NCBI GenBank assembly: GCA_037445225.1
Contig: JBBIKW010000004.1
Span: 185,090 to 249,089, forward strand
Length of the DNA: 64,000 nucleotides
Direction: 5' to 3'
Source of the DNA: M3007 sp037445225
Lineage (GTDB): Bacteria > Bacteroidota > Bacteroidia > Chitinophagales > Saprospiraceae
Of the stretch, positions 23,752 to 33,028 are shown piece by piece. How positions within the stretch are numbered: position 1 is the stretch's first letter; every line of letters begins with the position of its first letter. Position numbers and translations under genes: made by a program. Under the pieces are notes generated by a model. That model saw only the letters and a program-made list of their open reading frames with translations. It made no database searches and was not told the origin of the DNA.

Positions 23752-24705
23752 ATGCGCTGTACGAAATGCTCCACTGAGATTATTCCCGGCAGCAAATTTT
23801 GCTATCGCTGTGGCGAGCGCGTAGGCGAGCAGGTTAAGGAGTGCCCGCTGTGCAAGGCGCAAAACCCCTTGGCGGCCATCTTTTGCCACGAGTGCGGTGC
23901 GCATTTGGCCTTGGGAGAGGCGGAGCCGTCGGGCTACACACCGCGCTTCGCCGTCGACTTCGTGCCGGAGCGAATGCCTCCCCAATTAAAATCGCTGTTC
24001 TTTCGCCTGTTGCTGCAGCGCCTACAGGAAGAACACGATGTGCGGCGGCACAGCGAATACGTGCAGCGGTTTTACGACTCGCGCTTTGCGACCATCTTCG
24101 AGGCGCGCATTGCGCAAATCGCGCGCGACACTTTAGCCCTTTGGGAGCGCTCCGGCAGGGCAGCGTTGCCGGCAATCGATCGCTTTTTGGAGGACGCATT
24201 AGAAGGGCTGCTGGATTACTTCATCATCGAATTTTGTCCCGACCTCAATACGGTATGGCTTCCCAGCGCCATGCTCCGCTATGAGACCCCTCCATCGGCG
24301 GCGGCCGATTGGAAACGGATGGTGCTTGACTTCTTAGACTTTGAACACGAGCCAGAGGTGTGCTACACCCAGCTCATAGCCATGCCGGAGGAATTGTTGT
24401 TGCAAGCGTGCCGGCGTTTCCTCTTTGCCGACAAGACAGAGCAGGTGTTTTTTATTTGTGACCTCTCTCTCAAAGGAAACTGTCGAGAGGGCTTCGCCAT
24501 GACGGATCGGGCCATCTATTGGCGCGCGCCCTTAGACAAGGCTCGAGCTGTTCCCTACGAAAAGCTCACCCCCTTATGCTTTGAACGCGATTGGCTGCTC
24601 GTAGGGGGGCATTTTTTTACTGCTAACCCTTCGCTCAACCTCAAGTTGTATCGCCTGCTTCGAAAGCTACACCGCTGGAAATGCCCTGTAGCCGTTCCCG
24701 TTTAA
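23752..24705 (+). CDS. Double zinc-ribbon protein with possible PH-like C-terminus
   Basis: 317 residues. Two N-terminal zinc ribbons: Cys3, 6, 17, 20 (CTKC ... CYRCG) and Cys31, 34, 45, 48 (CPLC ... CHECG). Cys spacing is the same as in the 87-aa protein at 21602. A long helical middle domain follows (LKSLFFRLLLQRLQEEHD ... DYFIIEFCPDLNTVW). The C-terminal ~80 residues (EGFAMTDRAIYWRAPLDKA, VPYEKLTPLCFERDWLLVGG) look like a bacterial PH-type domain. No signal peptide or membrane helix, so cytosolic. It starts after a terminator and its own -7 box but follows the stator-like genes on the same strand. Function unknown. Confidence 0.7.
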   Translation: MRCTKCSTEIIPGSKFCYRCGERVGEQVKECPLCKAQNPLAAIFCHECGAHLALGEAEPSGYTPRFAVDFVPERMPPQLKSLFFRLLLQRLQEEHDVRRHSEYVQRFYDSRFATIFEARIAQIARDTLALWERSGRAALPAIDRFLEDALEGLLDYFIIEFCPDLNTVWLPSAMLRYETPPSAAADWKRMVLDFLDFEHEPEVCYTQLIAMPEELLLQACRRFLFADKTEQVFFICDLSLKGNCREGFAMTDRAIYWRAPLDKARAVPYEKLTPLCFERDWLLVGGHFFTANPSLNLKLYRLLRKLHRWKCPVAVPV

Positions 24706-24786
24706 CGTTGCCGCAGGCAAACCAAAGTGCGCCTCGCGTGTTTGCTTTTTTAAGTTTGCTTCCGAACAAAATCGACGGCTGGTTCC

Positions 24787-24794
24787 TATTTTTG
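24787..24794 (+). promoter_or_regulatory. -7 box for the RluD-type gene
   Basis: TATTTTTG, matching TAnnTTTG, 29 bases before the ATG at 24823. A TTTG at 24755-24758 is too far upstream for a standard -33. Confidence 0.4.
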
Positions 24795-24822
24795 CCGTTC
24801 CCACCCACTACGACCGGAGATT

Positions 24823-25998
24823 ATGACACTGGAATTGCCTGAAACTACTGCACACGAACCCAATCGACCTGCGGCTGAGACGGCTCCTGCGGAAGAGGTG
24901 AGCGAGGAATTTGCCCTTGACGGCGACGACGACGAAAACGCAGAGGCCGATAAAACCGAAGAGGCGGGCAGCGATGGCTTGTACGAAAGACAAGAATTCA
25001 TCGCCGACCTCAAGCAGTCGCCTATCCGCTTAGACAAGTTCTTGTTGAGCCGCCTGAGCAATCGTTCGCGCACAAAAGTGCAGGAGGCCATCCGAGCCGG
25101 CTCGGTCAAAGTGGATGACCAAGACGTAAAGCCCAACTACAAGGTAAAACCCGGTAACCGAATCTCGATCATTCTACCCAAAAACCTGGACGAAGAGTAC
25201 GATATCGTTCCGCAAAACATACCGCTGGACATCGTATACGAAGACGAAGACGTCATTGTAGTCAACAAGCCGTACAACATGGCAGTGCACCCGGGCGTGG
25301 GTATTCCCGACAAAACCTTAGTCAACGCCTTGGCATGGCACCTACAAGAACAGCTGGACCAGCTGCCTACCTTAGAGGGAAATGAACCCAGCCGAGCGGG
25401 CATTGTCCACCGCATCGACAAAGACACCACGGGGCTGATGGTGGTGGCTAAAAACGAGTATGCCATGGCCTACTTGGCCAAGCAGTTCTTCCACCACACC
25501 ATCGAGCGGCGCTATTGGGCTCTGGTATGGGGTAACCCTGCGGAAGACTCCGGAACGGTGGTGGGCAATATTGGGCGCAATCCGAACGACCGCAAGATGT
25601 TCATGGTCTTTCCGGAGAGCGAGAGCGGCAAACACGCAGTGACCCACTGGCGCGTGTTGGAGCGGTTTTACTATGTCACCCTCATCGAATGTCGGTTAGA
25701 GACGGGACGCACCCACCAGATCCGGGTGCATATGAAATCGATTGGCCACACGCTCTTTGGCGATCCACGCTACGGAGGCAACCACGTCTTGCGCGGAACG
25801 GTGCACACCAAATACCGTCAATTCGTCGAAGGGCTGCTCAAGATATTGCCGCGTCAGGCTCTACACGCCAAGGTGTTGGGCTTTGCTCACCCGCGCACCG
25901 GCGAGCACGTGCGCTTTGAGTCGGAGCTGCCTCAAGACATGGCTACCGTCATCGAAAAATGGCGCGAATACGTTCAAGCGCGCAAACAACTGCTTTAG
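24823..25998 (+). CDS. rluD: RluD-type 23S rRNA pseudouridine synthase
   Basis: 391 residues. An acidic, Glu/Asp-rich extension (~1-60) precedes an S4 RNA-binding domain (RLDKFLLSRLSNRSRTKVQ ... VKPNYKVKPG) and the RluA catalytic domain with HRIDKDTTGLMVVAKN (nucleophilic Asp) and RTHQIRVHMKSIGH. S4 plus this catalytic domain is the RluD/RluC architecture; RluD modifies helix 69 of 23S rRNA. The acidic extension is longer than in enterobacterial RluD. The lipid kinase gene starts 10 bases after its stop. Confidence 0.92.
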   Translation: MTLELPETTAHEPNRPAAETAPAEEVSEEFALDGDDDENAEADKTEEAGSDGLYERQEFIADLKQSPIRLDKFLLSRLSNRSRTKVQEAIRAGSVKVDDQDVKPNYKVKPGNRISIILPKNLDEEYDIVPQNIPLDIVYEDEDVIVVNKPYNMAVHPGVGIPDKTLVNALAWHLQEQLDQLPTLEGNEPSRAGIVHRIDKDTTGLMVVAKNEYAMAYLAKQFFHHTIERRYWALVWGNPAEDSGTVVGNIGRNPNDRKMFMVFPESESGKHAVTHWRVLERFYYVTLIECRLETGRTHQIRVHMKSIGHTLFGDPRYGGNHVLRGTVHTKYRQFVEGLLKILPRQALHAKVLGFAHPRTGEHVRFESELPQDMATVIEKWREYVQARKQLL

Positions 25999-26008
25999 GC
26001 CAATTTTT

Positions 26009-26947
26009 ATGGAGCAAGCCCACCCGTATCAAAAGCACGCTTTTTTAGAAGAACTGCTGCCGCCCAAGCGCATCGTCTTCTTGGTGAACCCCAACGCCGG
26101 CACCCGCGCCCACCGGCGCCTAAGCCAAGCCTTAGAGGCACATCTAAACCATCGAAAGTTCATCTACAGCATTTGGCATACCGAATATTCGGGACACGCC
26201 ACTGATCTGGCGCAACGGGCGCGCGCCGAAGGGTACGACATTGTGGTGGCGGTAGGCGGAGACGGCTCGGCTCACGAGGTCGCCGCGGCCTTGCTGCATT
26301 CCGACACAGCCATGGGCATCTTGCCGGCCGGCTCAGGCAACGGGCTGGCTACCCACTTAGGCTATGGGCGTCAATTGGAACGCGCCATCCGGCTGCTCAA
26401 CATCGCTCGAGAGCAAACCATCGATTGCGGCCGCATCAACGGCCGCCCCTTCGTCAACGTCGCCGGCATCGGCTACGACGGCTTAGTGGCTCGGCGCATG
26501 AAGCACAGCGCGCGCCGCGGATTTCTGCCGTACCTATACCATTCGGTCGTAGGTAGCCTTTTCTTTCGCCCGCCGCACTGCACCGTATGGGTAGACGGCG
26601 AAAAAGCTGCAGAGGACACCTTTTTCGTCGTTTCGGTAGCGAACGGCTCGATGTACGGATACGGATTTCAGATCGCCCCCGACGCACACCTCAGCGATGG
26701 GGCGTTTTCTGTGGTGCTGTTTCGCAATGTGCCGCGGTGGCGCTACTTCGCTGCCATTCCTTCCAGCTTGAACGGCCGGCTATACGACGAGCGGTTTGTG
26801 TTGCATTTTCGAGCGCGCACGGTAAAAGTTCGCTGCCAGGTGCACACCTTTGCGCATGCGGACGGCGAAAGCTTGGATGAAGGCGATAGCTTCGACTTCG
26901 ACATGCTTCCCTCGGCGCTGAAGATCCTCGTGCCTACCCGCAAATAG
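26009..26947 (+). CDS. Diacylglycerol-kinase-family lipid kinase (YegS/DgkB-like)
   Basis: About 312 residues. The DAGK catalytic domain has VNPNAGTRAHRR at the start, VAVGGDGSAHEV (GGDGS/T signature) and GILPAGSGNGLATHLG. The C-terminal beta-sandwich (FVNVAGIGYDG ... AHLSDGAFSVVLF) is also complete. It would phosphorylate diacylglycerol, sphingoid or similar lipids at the inner face of the membrane; the exact substrate is unknown. The frame is open to 25742 inside rluD, but the ATG at 26009 follows rluD's stop and begins the conserved region. Confidence 0.92.
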   Translation: MEQAHPYQKHAFLEELLPPKRIVFLVNPNAGTRAHRRLSQALEAHLNHRKFIYSIWHTEYSGHATDLAQRARAEGYDIVVAVGGDGSAHEVAAALLHSDTAMGILPAGSGNGLATHLGYGRQLERAIRLLNIAREQTIDCGRINGRPFVNVAGIGYDGLVARRMKHSARRGFLPYLYHSVVGSLFFRPPHCTVWVDGEKAAEDTFFVVSVANGSMYGYGFQIAPDAHLSDGAFSVVLFRNVPRWRYFAAIPSSLNGRLYDERFVLHFRARTVKVRCQVHTFAHADGESLDEGDSFDFDMLPSALKILVPTRK

Positions 26948-26971
26948 TGCTGGTTGCTCAATTTGACTGCT

Positions 26972-27319
26972 ATGGCAAAAGGCAAACCCACCTCTTTTTC
27001 CAACATCGTCTTCTCTACCGACCCAGCCTTTCGCTCCCGAGTAGAGGAAGAGGAGCCTACCCCTACCCTACCCGCCGAACAGCAGGTGTTGCGCATTTGG
27101 TTGGAGCGCGGTAAAGGCGGCAAAGAAGCCACTGTGATTCGCGGCTTTGTCGGGTCGGCGGAGGCGCTCAACGAGCTGGCCAAATGGCTCAAAGGCAAGT
27201 GTGCTGCCGGAGGAAGCGCCAAGGACGGCGAGATCATCCTTCAGGGCAACCACCGCGACCGAATAGTTGCCCTGCTGCAAGAGCGCGGCTACGGCAACGT
27301 CAAAAAAGCCGGCGGCTAA
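26972..27319 (+). CDS. SUI1/YciH-family translation factor
   Basis: About 115 residues. The C-terminal SUI1/eIF1 domain is clear: LRIWLERGKGGKEATVIRGF, LNELAKWLKGKCAAGGSAKDG, EIILQGNHRDRIVALLQERGY. In eukaryotes eIF1 polices start-codon choice; bacterial YciH is linked to initiation fidelity. The ATG at 26972 (MAKGKPTSF) is preferred to an upstream one at 26954. It lies 24 bases after the lipid kinase and is probably in the same transcript. Confidence 0.92.
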   Translation: MAKGKPTSFSNIVFSTDPAFRSRVEEEEPTPTLPAEQQVLRIWLERGKGGKEATVIRGFVGSAEALNELAKWLKGKCAAGGSAKDGEIILQGNHRDRIVALLQERGYGNVKKAGG

Positions 27320-27373
27320 ATCCAGGCAGCAGCAGTCAGGCCACCTATATAATTCCCACACGCTTACCCTGTT

Positions 27374-28672
27374 ATGGAACTACTCACCAACATCGGACGC
27401 GGCCTGATAGGCATGTTGGCCCTATTGGCCATTGCCTATGCGCTTAGCCGCAACCGCCGCGCCATCAACTGGCGCTTAGTGGGCGCCGGCATCGGCCTGC
27501 AGGTCGCCTTTGCCGTGCTCATCCTAAAAGTGCCCGGCGTAAGCGATGCCTTCGACGCCTTTGCCAAAATATTCATCTACATCATCGAATGGTCGGAGGC
27601 CGGCGCGAAGTTCCTCTTTGGCGACCTAGCCACTGGAGAAAACGGTTACGGCTACATCTTCGCCTTTCGCGTCTTACCCACGGTCATGTTCTACTCGGCG
27701 CTCTCCGCAGTGCTGTTTTACTTCGGCATCTTGCAGAAAATCGTTTACGGCATCGCCTGGGTGCTGACGCGGAGCATGGGTCTGAGCGGGCCGGAGAGCT
27801 TGGCCGCAGCCGCCAACGTCTTCATCGGTCAGACGGAAGCGCCGCTCATCATTCGGCCTTACTTGGCGAACATGTCGCGCTCGGAAATCATGTGCTTGAT
27901 GACCGGCGGCATGGCCACCATTGCCGGTGGCGTCTTTGCAGCCTACGTCGGCTTTTTGGGCGGCAACGACCCACAGCAGCAGCTGCTCTTTGCCCGCCAC
28001 CTCTTGGCCGCCTCCATCATGTCGGCTCCAGCCGCTGTCGTGTGCGCCAAAATGCTGTTTCCAGAAACGGAAAAACAAGCCTTAGACAAGCTGACCCGCG
28101 CCGATACCCATGTGGGCGACAACCTCTTGGACGCCATTGCGAAGGGCACCACCGACGGCCTGCGCTTGGCCGTCAATGTGGGAGCCATGCTCATCGTGTT
28201 CACCGCCCTCATCTTCATGCTCAACTGGCTCCTGCAACACACCTTAGGCCAATGGACGGGCCTCAACGAAGTCATTGCCCAATCGACCGATAGGCGCTTC
28301 GAAGGGCTGACGTTTAGCTACGTGTTGGGGGTACTGCTGGCGCCGGTAGCTTGGCTGTTGGGTACACCTTGGACCGATTGCCTGCTGATTGGCCAGCTGT
28401 TGGGTCTAAAGACGATGATCAACGAGTTCGTTGCCTATAGCGCTTTAGGCGAGGTACAAAAGAACGCAGTCCTGTCTTATAAATCGACCATCATTGCGGT
28501 CTACGCGCTGTGTGGTTTTTCTAACTTTGCTTCTATTGGCATCCAAATTGGCGGCATCGGTACCTTAGCCCCCAACCAACGCCGCACTTTGACAGAATTA
28601 GGTTATTGGGCGCTCATCGCCGGCACGTTGGCCTGCTTTATGACCGCCACCATCGCCGGCATGATGTTGTAA
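27374..28672 (+). CDS. NupC-family concentrative nucleoside transporter
   Basis: Polytopic inner-membrane symporter of 432 residues. It has the CNT landmarks: ISFRV-like FAFRVLPTVMFYSALSAVLFYFG, the substrate-site sequence NVFIGQTEAPLIIRPYL, MTGGMATIAGGVFAAYV, and the C-terminal GFSNFASIGIQIGGIG. The family couples uptake of nucleosides to Na+ or H+. The ion and the nucleoside preference are not decided here. The TPR gene follows 29 bases downstream. Confidence 0.95.
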   Translation: MELLTNIGRGLIGMLALLAIAYALSRNRRAINWRLVGAGIGLQVAFAVLILKVPGVSDAFDAFAKIFIYIIEWSEAGAKFLFGDLATGENGYGYIFAFRVLPTVMFYSALSAVLFYFGILQKIVYGIAWVLTRSMGLSGPESLAAAANVFIGQTEAPLIIRPYLANMSRSEIMCLMTGGMATIAGGVFAAYVGFLGGNDPQQQLLFARHLLAASIMSAPAAVVCAKMLFPETEKQALDKLTRADTHVGDNLLDAIAKGTTDGLRLAVNVGAMLIVFTALIFMLNWLLQHTLGQWTGLNEVIAQSTDRRFEGLTFSYVLGVLLAPVAWLLGTPWTDCLLIGQLLGLKTMINEFVAYSALGEVQKNAVLSYKSTIIAVYALCGFSNFASIGIQIGGIGTLAPNQRRTLTELGYWALIAGTLACFMTATIAGMML

Positions 28673-28701
28673 ACCATCCCTATTCACCTGCACCCTACGC
28701 T

Positions 28702-30066
28702 ATGGCCCACCTCGAAGTGCTCATCCAGGACCTTCAAGCCATCAAAAAACGCATCAGTCAGAGCGAGGTGGAAGAAGCCTTAGAGGAGCTGTCCGCTCTG
28801 TTGCCTCACATAGGGCTGTCGTTGGAAGACGACGTGCTTGCTCTTCAGCAACAGTTCAACTACATCCAAAAGCAGCACCAGCTCAACCTCATCGAGCACA
28901 GCGAGTATGCCCGTACGCTGAACAACATTAGCTTCGCCTTGCTGCGGCTGATCACGGCGACCTGTAAGGCGCTCCAGCAACAACAGCCGCAGAGCGGTTC
29001 GGCACCCTCTGCCGGGCTCTCAATTACCGATACGGAGCCTTTAGCAACGCCAACCCAGACCGAAATAGCCTCCATGCTGCAAGAAGGGCAGCAAAAAATG
29101 GCCAAAGGCGACTACAGCGGCGCTCTCCAGCTCTTTTCCGAATACCTGCAAGCGCATCCGCGCTCTTGGCAGGCCATGCATCACCTGGGCAGCTTGTACG
29201 AAACACTCGGCCTGTGGGAAGAAGCAGTGTACTGGTACTCGGAAGTGCTCAAAGTCAATCCTGCCGACGCTATAGCCCTGAACAACCGGGGCAACATCCG
29301 CATGGAGCAGCTGGAAGCGTACGAAAAAGCGTACAAGGACTTTTCCACCGCCCTGCTGGCCGACCCTCAGCTGCAAGCTGCGCGCTATAACCGCGCCCTA
29401 GCTGCCATGAACCTCAGGCGATACTCAGAGGCGATCGCCGACCTCGACGAATGCATCCGGCAAAACTTCATGGTCGACACTTGCCGCGGGCTGCGCGGCG
29501 TCTCCTTAGCGGCCGTTGGACGCCATGCAGAAGCCGCCGAAGACCTCAAACTCGCCCTGCGCGCCGACCCCAACAACGCCACCTATTGGGCCACCTATGG
29601 CCTGTGCGAATACGAGCACGGCCTGTATCGAGAGGCGATCCAAACCCTCAACCATGCCCTATCGCTCAACCCGCACCAACCCGAAATGCAAAACGTCCGA
29701 GGGATGTCCCATTTCTTCTTGAAAGACTATCCAGCGGCTCAGGCCGACTTCGAGGCGGTCGCTCGCCAAAAGCCCGACTACGCCTATGGATGGTATTTCT
29801 TAGGGCTTTGCCGAAAAATCCAGGGCGATCCCGAAAGCGCCATCCAATACCTGAGAGAAGCCCTCCAGCAAAACCCCCAATTGGCCGAAGCATATGCCAT
29901 CTTAGGAGTTATTGCCTACGAGCACGACCAGTTCAACGAAGCCATAAGGTTGTGTGAGCAGGCGCTCGCCCTCCATCCCGACTTAGAGGTAGCGCAAGAG
30001 TTTCTCCAGAAGGCCCGTCAAGCCCAGCGGTCGGGCGGGCTGTGGAATAAGCTGTTTGGCGGCTGA
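28702..30066 (+). CDS. TPR protein with EAD11-like N-terminal domain
   Basis: About 454 residues, cytosolic. The first ~85 residues form a helical domain (EVLIQDLQAIKKRISQSEVE, LEELSALLPHIG, QQQFNYIQKQHQLNLIEHSEY, LNNISFALLRLI) that resembles the effector-associated domain EAD11 of Bacteroidota conflict systems. After a Gln/Ser linker come about nine TPR repeats (e.g. ALQLFSEYLQAHPRSWQAMH, AVYWYSEVLKVNPADAIALN, AIRLCEQALALHPDLEVAQE). EAD domains recruit partners by homotypic contacts, but no effector with a matching domain is seen in this window. The EAD11 reading is from pattern memory. The frame opens at 28606 inside nupC; the ATG at 28702 is preferred. Confidence 0.72.
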   Translation: MAHLEVLIQDLQAIKKRISQSEVEEALEELSALLPHIGLSLEDDVLALQQQFNYIQKQHQLNLIEHSEYARTLNNISFALLRLITATCKALQQQQPQSGSAPSAGLSITDTEPLATPTQTEIASMLQEGQQKMAKGDYSGALQLFSEYLQAHPRSWQAMHHLGSLYETLGLWEEAVYWYSEVLKVNPADAIALNNRGNIRMEQLEAYEKAYKDFSTALLADPQLQAARYNRALAAMNLRRYSEAIADLDECIRQNFMVDTCRGLRGVSLAAVGRHAEAAEDLKLALRADPNNATYWATYGLCEYEHGLYREAIQTLNHALSLNPHQPEMQNVRGMSHFFLKDYPAAQADFEAVARQKPDYAYGWYFLGLCRKIQGDPESAIQYLREALQQNPQLAEAYAILGVIAYEHDQFNEAIRLCEQALALHPDLEVAQEFLQKARQAQRSGGLWNKLFGG

Positions 30067-30269
30067 ATAGTCGCATAGCCATCGGCAAGGGAAGCCCCCG
30101 CGCCCGAACGCCTTCTTTCTTGCGTCGAGGTAAGCGGAAAAGATGGTCTTCAAGGCCAGCTTGGGCATTTGAGCAAATTCTTTTCAGCCAGATGTCGCCT
30201 GAAGAAACCTTCGGCTGTTTTCTTTGTCGCTAAAGAGCCGCGACGCCAAAAGCGAGCGGCAATAGGACT

Positions 30270-32996
30270 ATGTCGGACGCGATAAAGACAAAGCCGTGGC
30301 ATGCCATGCCCGCAGAAGCCGTGCTGGCGCATTGGAACAGCCCGCTTGAAGGATTGACCGATGCAGAGGCGGAGATGCGCCTGCGCCGCTTTGGTCTCAA
30401 CACCTTGCCCAAGCCCAAGTCGCCCAGCCTGTTGGAAATCATCCTCCACCAGGTTTCTAATCTCCTCATTGTCATATTATTAGCAGCAGCAGGCGTTTCC
30501 GTACTTATCGGAGAGGTGACGGATGCCTTTTTTATCCTGTTTGTCATTGGCGTAAACACTGCGCTGGGAGCGGTTCAGGAGTACCGGGCGCAGAAGAGCG
30601 CCTCTGCTCTGCAACAGATGCTGCGCATTCGAGCGCGGGTGTGGCGCGAGGGGCGAGAGCGCGAATGCGATGCCGAACAGCTGGTTCCGGGCGACATCGT
30701 GCTGTTAGAGTCGGGCACTAAGGTGCCGGCTGACGTCCGACTGATTAAGGCACAAGGGCTCTTGGCCGACGAAAGTCTACTGACAGGAGAGTCGATCGCG
30801 GTGGAAAAGAGCACCGAGCCGTTGGCAGAGGAGATCGCCTTGGCTGACCGACGCAACATGGCCTATGCCGGCACTACCATTGCTGCGGGGCGCGGTATGG
30901 GCGTAGTGGTGAGTACCGGCACCGCTACTGAAGTAGGTGCTATTGTGCGCAGCGTGGCGGAAGCGGAGGCGGCTCAACCGCCGCTGGTGCTCCGCATGGA
31001 GAAATTCAGCAAGAAAATTGCTGCTTTCATCCTCGTTGTCAGCATCTTACTAGCCCTTGTGTTGCGCTCGCAGGGCTACGATGCCGCCAGCATCTTCTTC
31101 TTTGTCGTGGCCTTGGCGGTCTCTGCCATTCCGGAAGGGCTGCCTGTGGCGATGACGGTGGCTCTCTCCGTGGCGACGAGCCGCATGTCGCGCCGCAACG
31201 TAATCGTTCGGCGGCTCACGGCCGTAGAAAGCTTGGGCAGCTGTACGATCATCGCCAGCGATAAGACGGGCACTCTTACGGTCAACCAACAGACGGTGCG
31301 CACGGTGGTGTTGCCCGATGGGAGCACCTACCAAACGACGGGAGAAGGCTACAACGGCGTAGGCGAGGTGCTCGCAGTAGAAGGCGCGTCGGCAGAGGCA
31401 ACCGAAGCACTGCAGCCGCTGTTGGAGGCCGCCATCATGACCAACGAAGGCAAACTTTACCGACGCGACGACGGGCAATGGGAACACCAAGGCGATGCTA
31501 TGGATGTAGCCCTGTTGGCTTTGGCCTGGAAAGCAGGGGCCACCCCGCCAACCTGGAGAGCCGCTTTCGAGGGAGTAGCGGAAATCCCCTACGAGTCGGA
31601 AAACAAGTATTCGGCGATGTTCTACCGAAAGGAAGGCGAGGTGTGGGCTGCGGCCAAGGGCGCCGTCGAGACGGTGCTGGACTTCTGCTCGGAAGCAGCG
31701 GTAGATGGCCGGACTGTACCGCTCGACCGAGCAGCAGTGGAGCGAAGCGCCGAAGCGATGGCCCGCGAAGGACTGCGCGTGTTAGCCGTTGCAGGGGGGC
31801 CATGCCCGCACTTCGATGCTCAACAGCTCCAGTCCTCGCTGCGCGAGCTGCACTTTTTAGGGCTGGTAGGCTTCATCGACCCGCTTCGACCCGAAGCGCG
31901 CGAGGCCGTAGCGCGCTGCCAAAAGGCCGGCATTCGCGTACTCATGATCACAGGCGACCATCCTAGCACCGCCGCCGCCATCGCTCGCGAGTTGGGGCTC
32001 ATCGAAACGCCCGACTCAGAGCACGTGGTGACAGGGCAACAGCTGAGCGCGTTAGGCGACGCCAACAAACCAGCCTTCCTCCAATGCGTGCAGCGCGCTG
32101 CCGTCTTTGCGCGCGTGTCGCCCCAACAAAAACTCTACATTGTCGATGCGCTCATCCGCAGCGGCGAATTTGTCGCTGTCACCGGCGACGGCGTCAACGA
32201 CACCCCTGCGCTGCGCCGCGCCAACATCGGCGTAGCGATGGGCTCGGGCACCGACGCGGCAAAAGAAGTGGGCAGCCTAATCGTGGTCGACGACAACTTC
32301 TCCTCCATCGTCGCCGGCGTAGAAGAGGGCCGCTACGCTTACGACAACGTGCGCAAGGTGATTTCGCTGCTGGTGTCGACGGGCGCAGCAGAGGTCTTTC
32401 TGTTCCTCGCCGCCGTCCTCCTCCAACTGCCCGCACCGCTGTTGGCCGTACAGCTGCTGTGGCTCAACTTAGTCACCAACGGTATCCAAGACATGTCGCT
32501 GGCTTTTGAGGGCGGAGAACCCGATGCCATGGAGCGACCGCCGCGCAGCCCTGCCGAACCCATCTTCAACCGCCTAATGATCGGCCAAACGGTAGTGGCT
32601 GGCGTGGCCATGGGGGTCGTCACCTTAGCACTGTGGTACTGGCTAATCCGCATGGTAGGCATGGACGAGGCGGAAGCGCGCAACGACTTGCTACTCCTGT
32701 TCGTGCTCATGCAAAACGTACACGTGTTCAGCTGCCGCTCCGAGCGCGTATCGGCCTTTCGGGTGCCCCTAAGCCGCAACCGCCTGTTGGTCTTCGGCGT
32801 GTTGGCAGCCCAAGGGCTCCACATCTTGTGCATGCACTTGCCCTTTATGCAGACCCTGCTTCGCATCCAACCGGTCAGCTGGAACCACTGGAAAATGCTC
32901 CTCTTGCTGGCCTCGTCGGTACTCATCGCCATGGAGATCTATAAGATGTGGGTACGCCGAAGCGAGCGGCGTAAAAAAACCAGTCCCGCTCTGTAG
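30270..32996 (+). CDS. Type II (Ca2+-type) cation-transporting P-type ATPase
   Basis: 908 residues. Order of motifs: N-terminal cation ATPase domain, TGES (~172-175), PEGLP in M4 (~288-292), phosphorylation site DKTGTLTVNQ (~331), KGA in the nucleotide domain, MITGDHPSTAAAIARELG, and TGDGVNDTPALRRANIG, then six C-terminal membrane helices. The PEGLP motif and the overall length match the PMR1/SERCA-like branch, which moves Ca2+ (or Mn2+) out of the cytosol. The ion is inferred. It stands alone between the TPR gene and a divergent-composition barrel gene. Confidence 0.93.
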   Translation: MSDAIKTKPWHAMPAEAVLAHWNSPLEGLTDAEAEMRLRRFGLNTLPKPKSPSLLEIILHQVSNLLIVILLAAAGVSVLIGEVTDAFFILFVIGVNTALGAVQEYRAQKSASALQQMLRIRARVWREGRERECDAEQLVPGDIVLLESGTKVPADVRLIKAQGLLADESLLTGESIAVEKSTEPLAEEIALADRRNMAYAGTTIAAGRGMGVVVSTGTATEVGAIVRSVAEAEAAQPPLVLRMEKFSKKIAAFILVVSILLALVLRSQGYDAASIFFFVVALAVSAIPEGLPVAMTVALSVATSRMSRRNVIVRRLTAVESLGSCTIIASDKTGTLTVNQQTVRTVVLPDGSTYQTTGEGYNGVGEVLAVEGASAEATEALQPLLEAAIMTNEGKLYRRDDGQWEHQGDAMDVALLALAWKAGATPPTWRAAFEGVAEIPYESENKYSAMFYRKEGEVWAAAKGAVETVLDFCSEAAVDGRTVPLDRAAVERSAEAMAREGLRVLAVAGGPCPHFDAQQLQSSLRELHFLGLVGFIDPLRPEAREAVARCQKAGIRVLMITGDHPSTAAAIARELGLIETPDSEHVVTGQQLSALGDANKPAFLQCVQRAAVFARVSPQQKLYIVDALIRSGEFVAVTGDGVNDTPALRRANIGVAMGSGTDAAKEVGSLIVVDDNFSSIVAGVEEGRYAYDNVRKVISLLVSTGAAEVFLFLAAVLLQLPAPLLAVQLLWLNLVTNGIQDMSLAFEGGEPDAMERPPRSPAEPIFNRLMIGQTVVAGVAMGVVTLALWYWLIRMVGMDEAEARNDLLLLFVLMQNVHVFSCRSERVSAFRVPLSRNRLLVFGVLAAQGLHILCMHLPFMQTLLRIQPVSWNHWKMLLLLASSVLIAMEIYKMWVRRSERRKKTSPAL

Positions 32997-33028
32997 TTGT
33001 GAATAGACAGAAAATCAGATACAAAACC

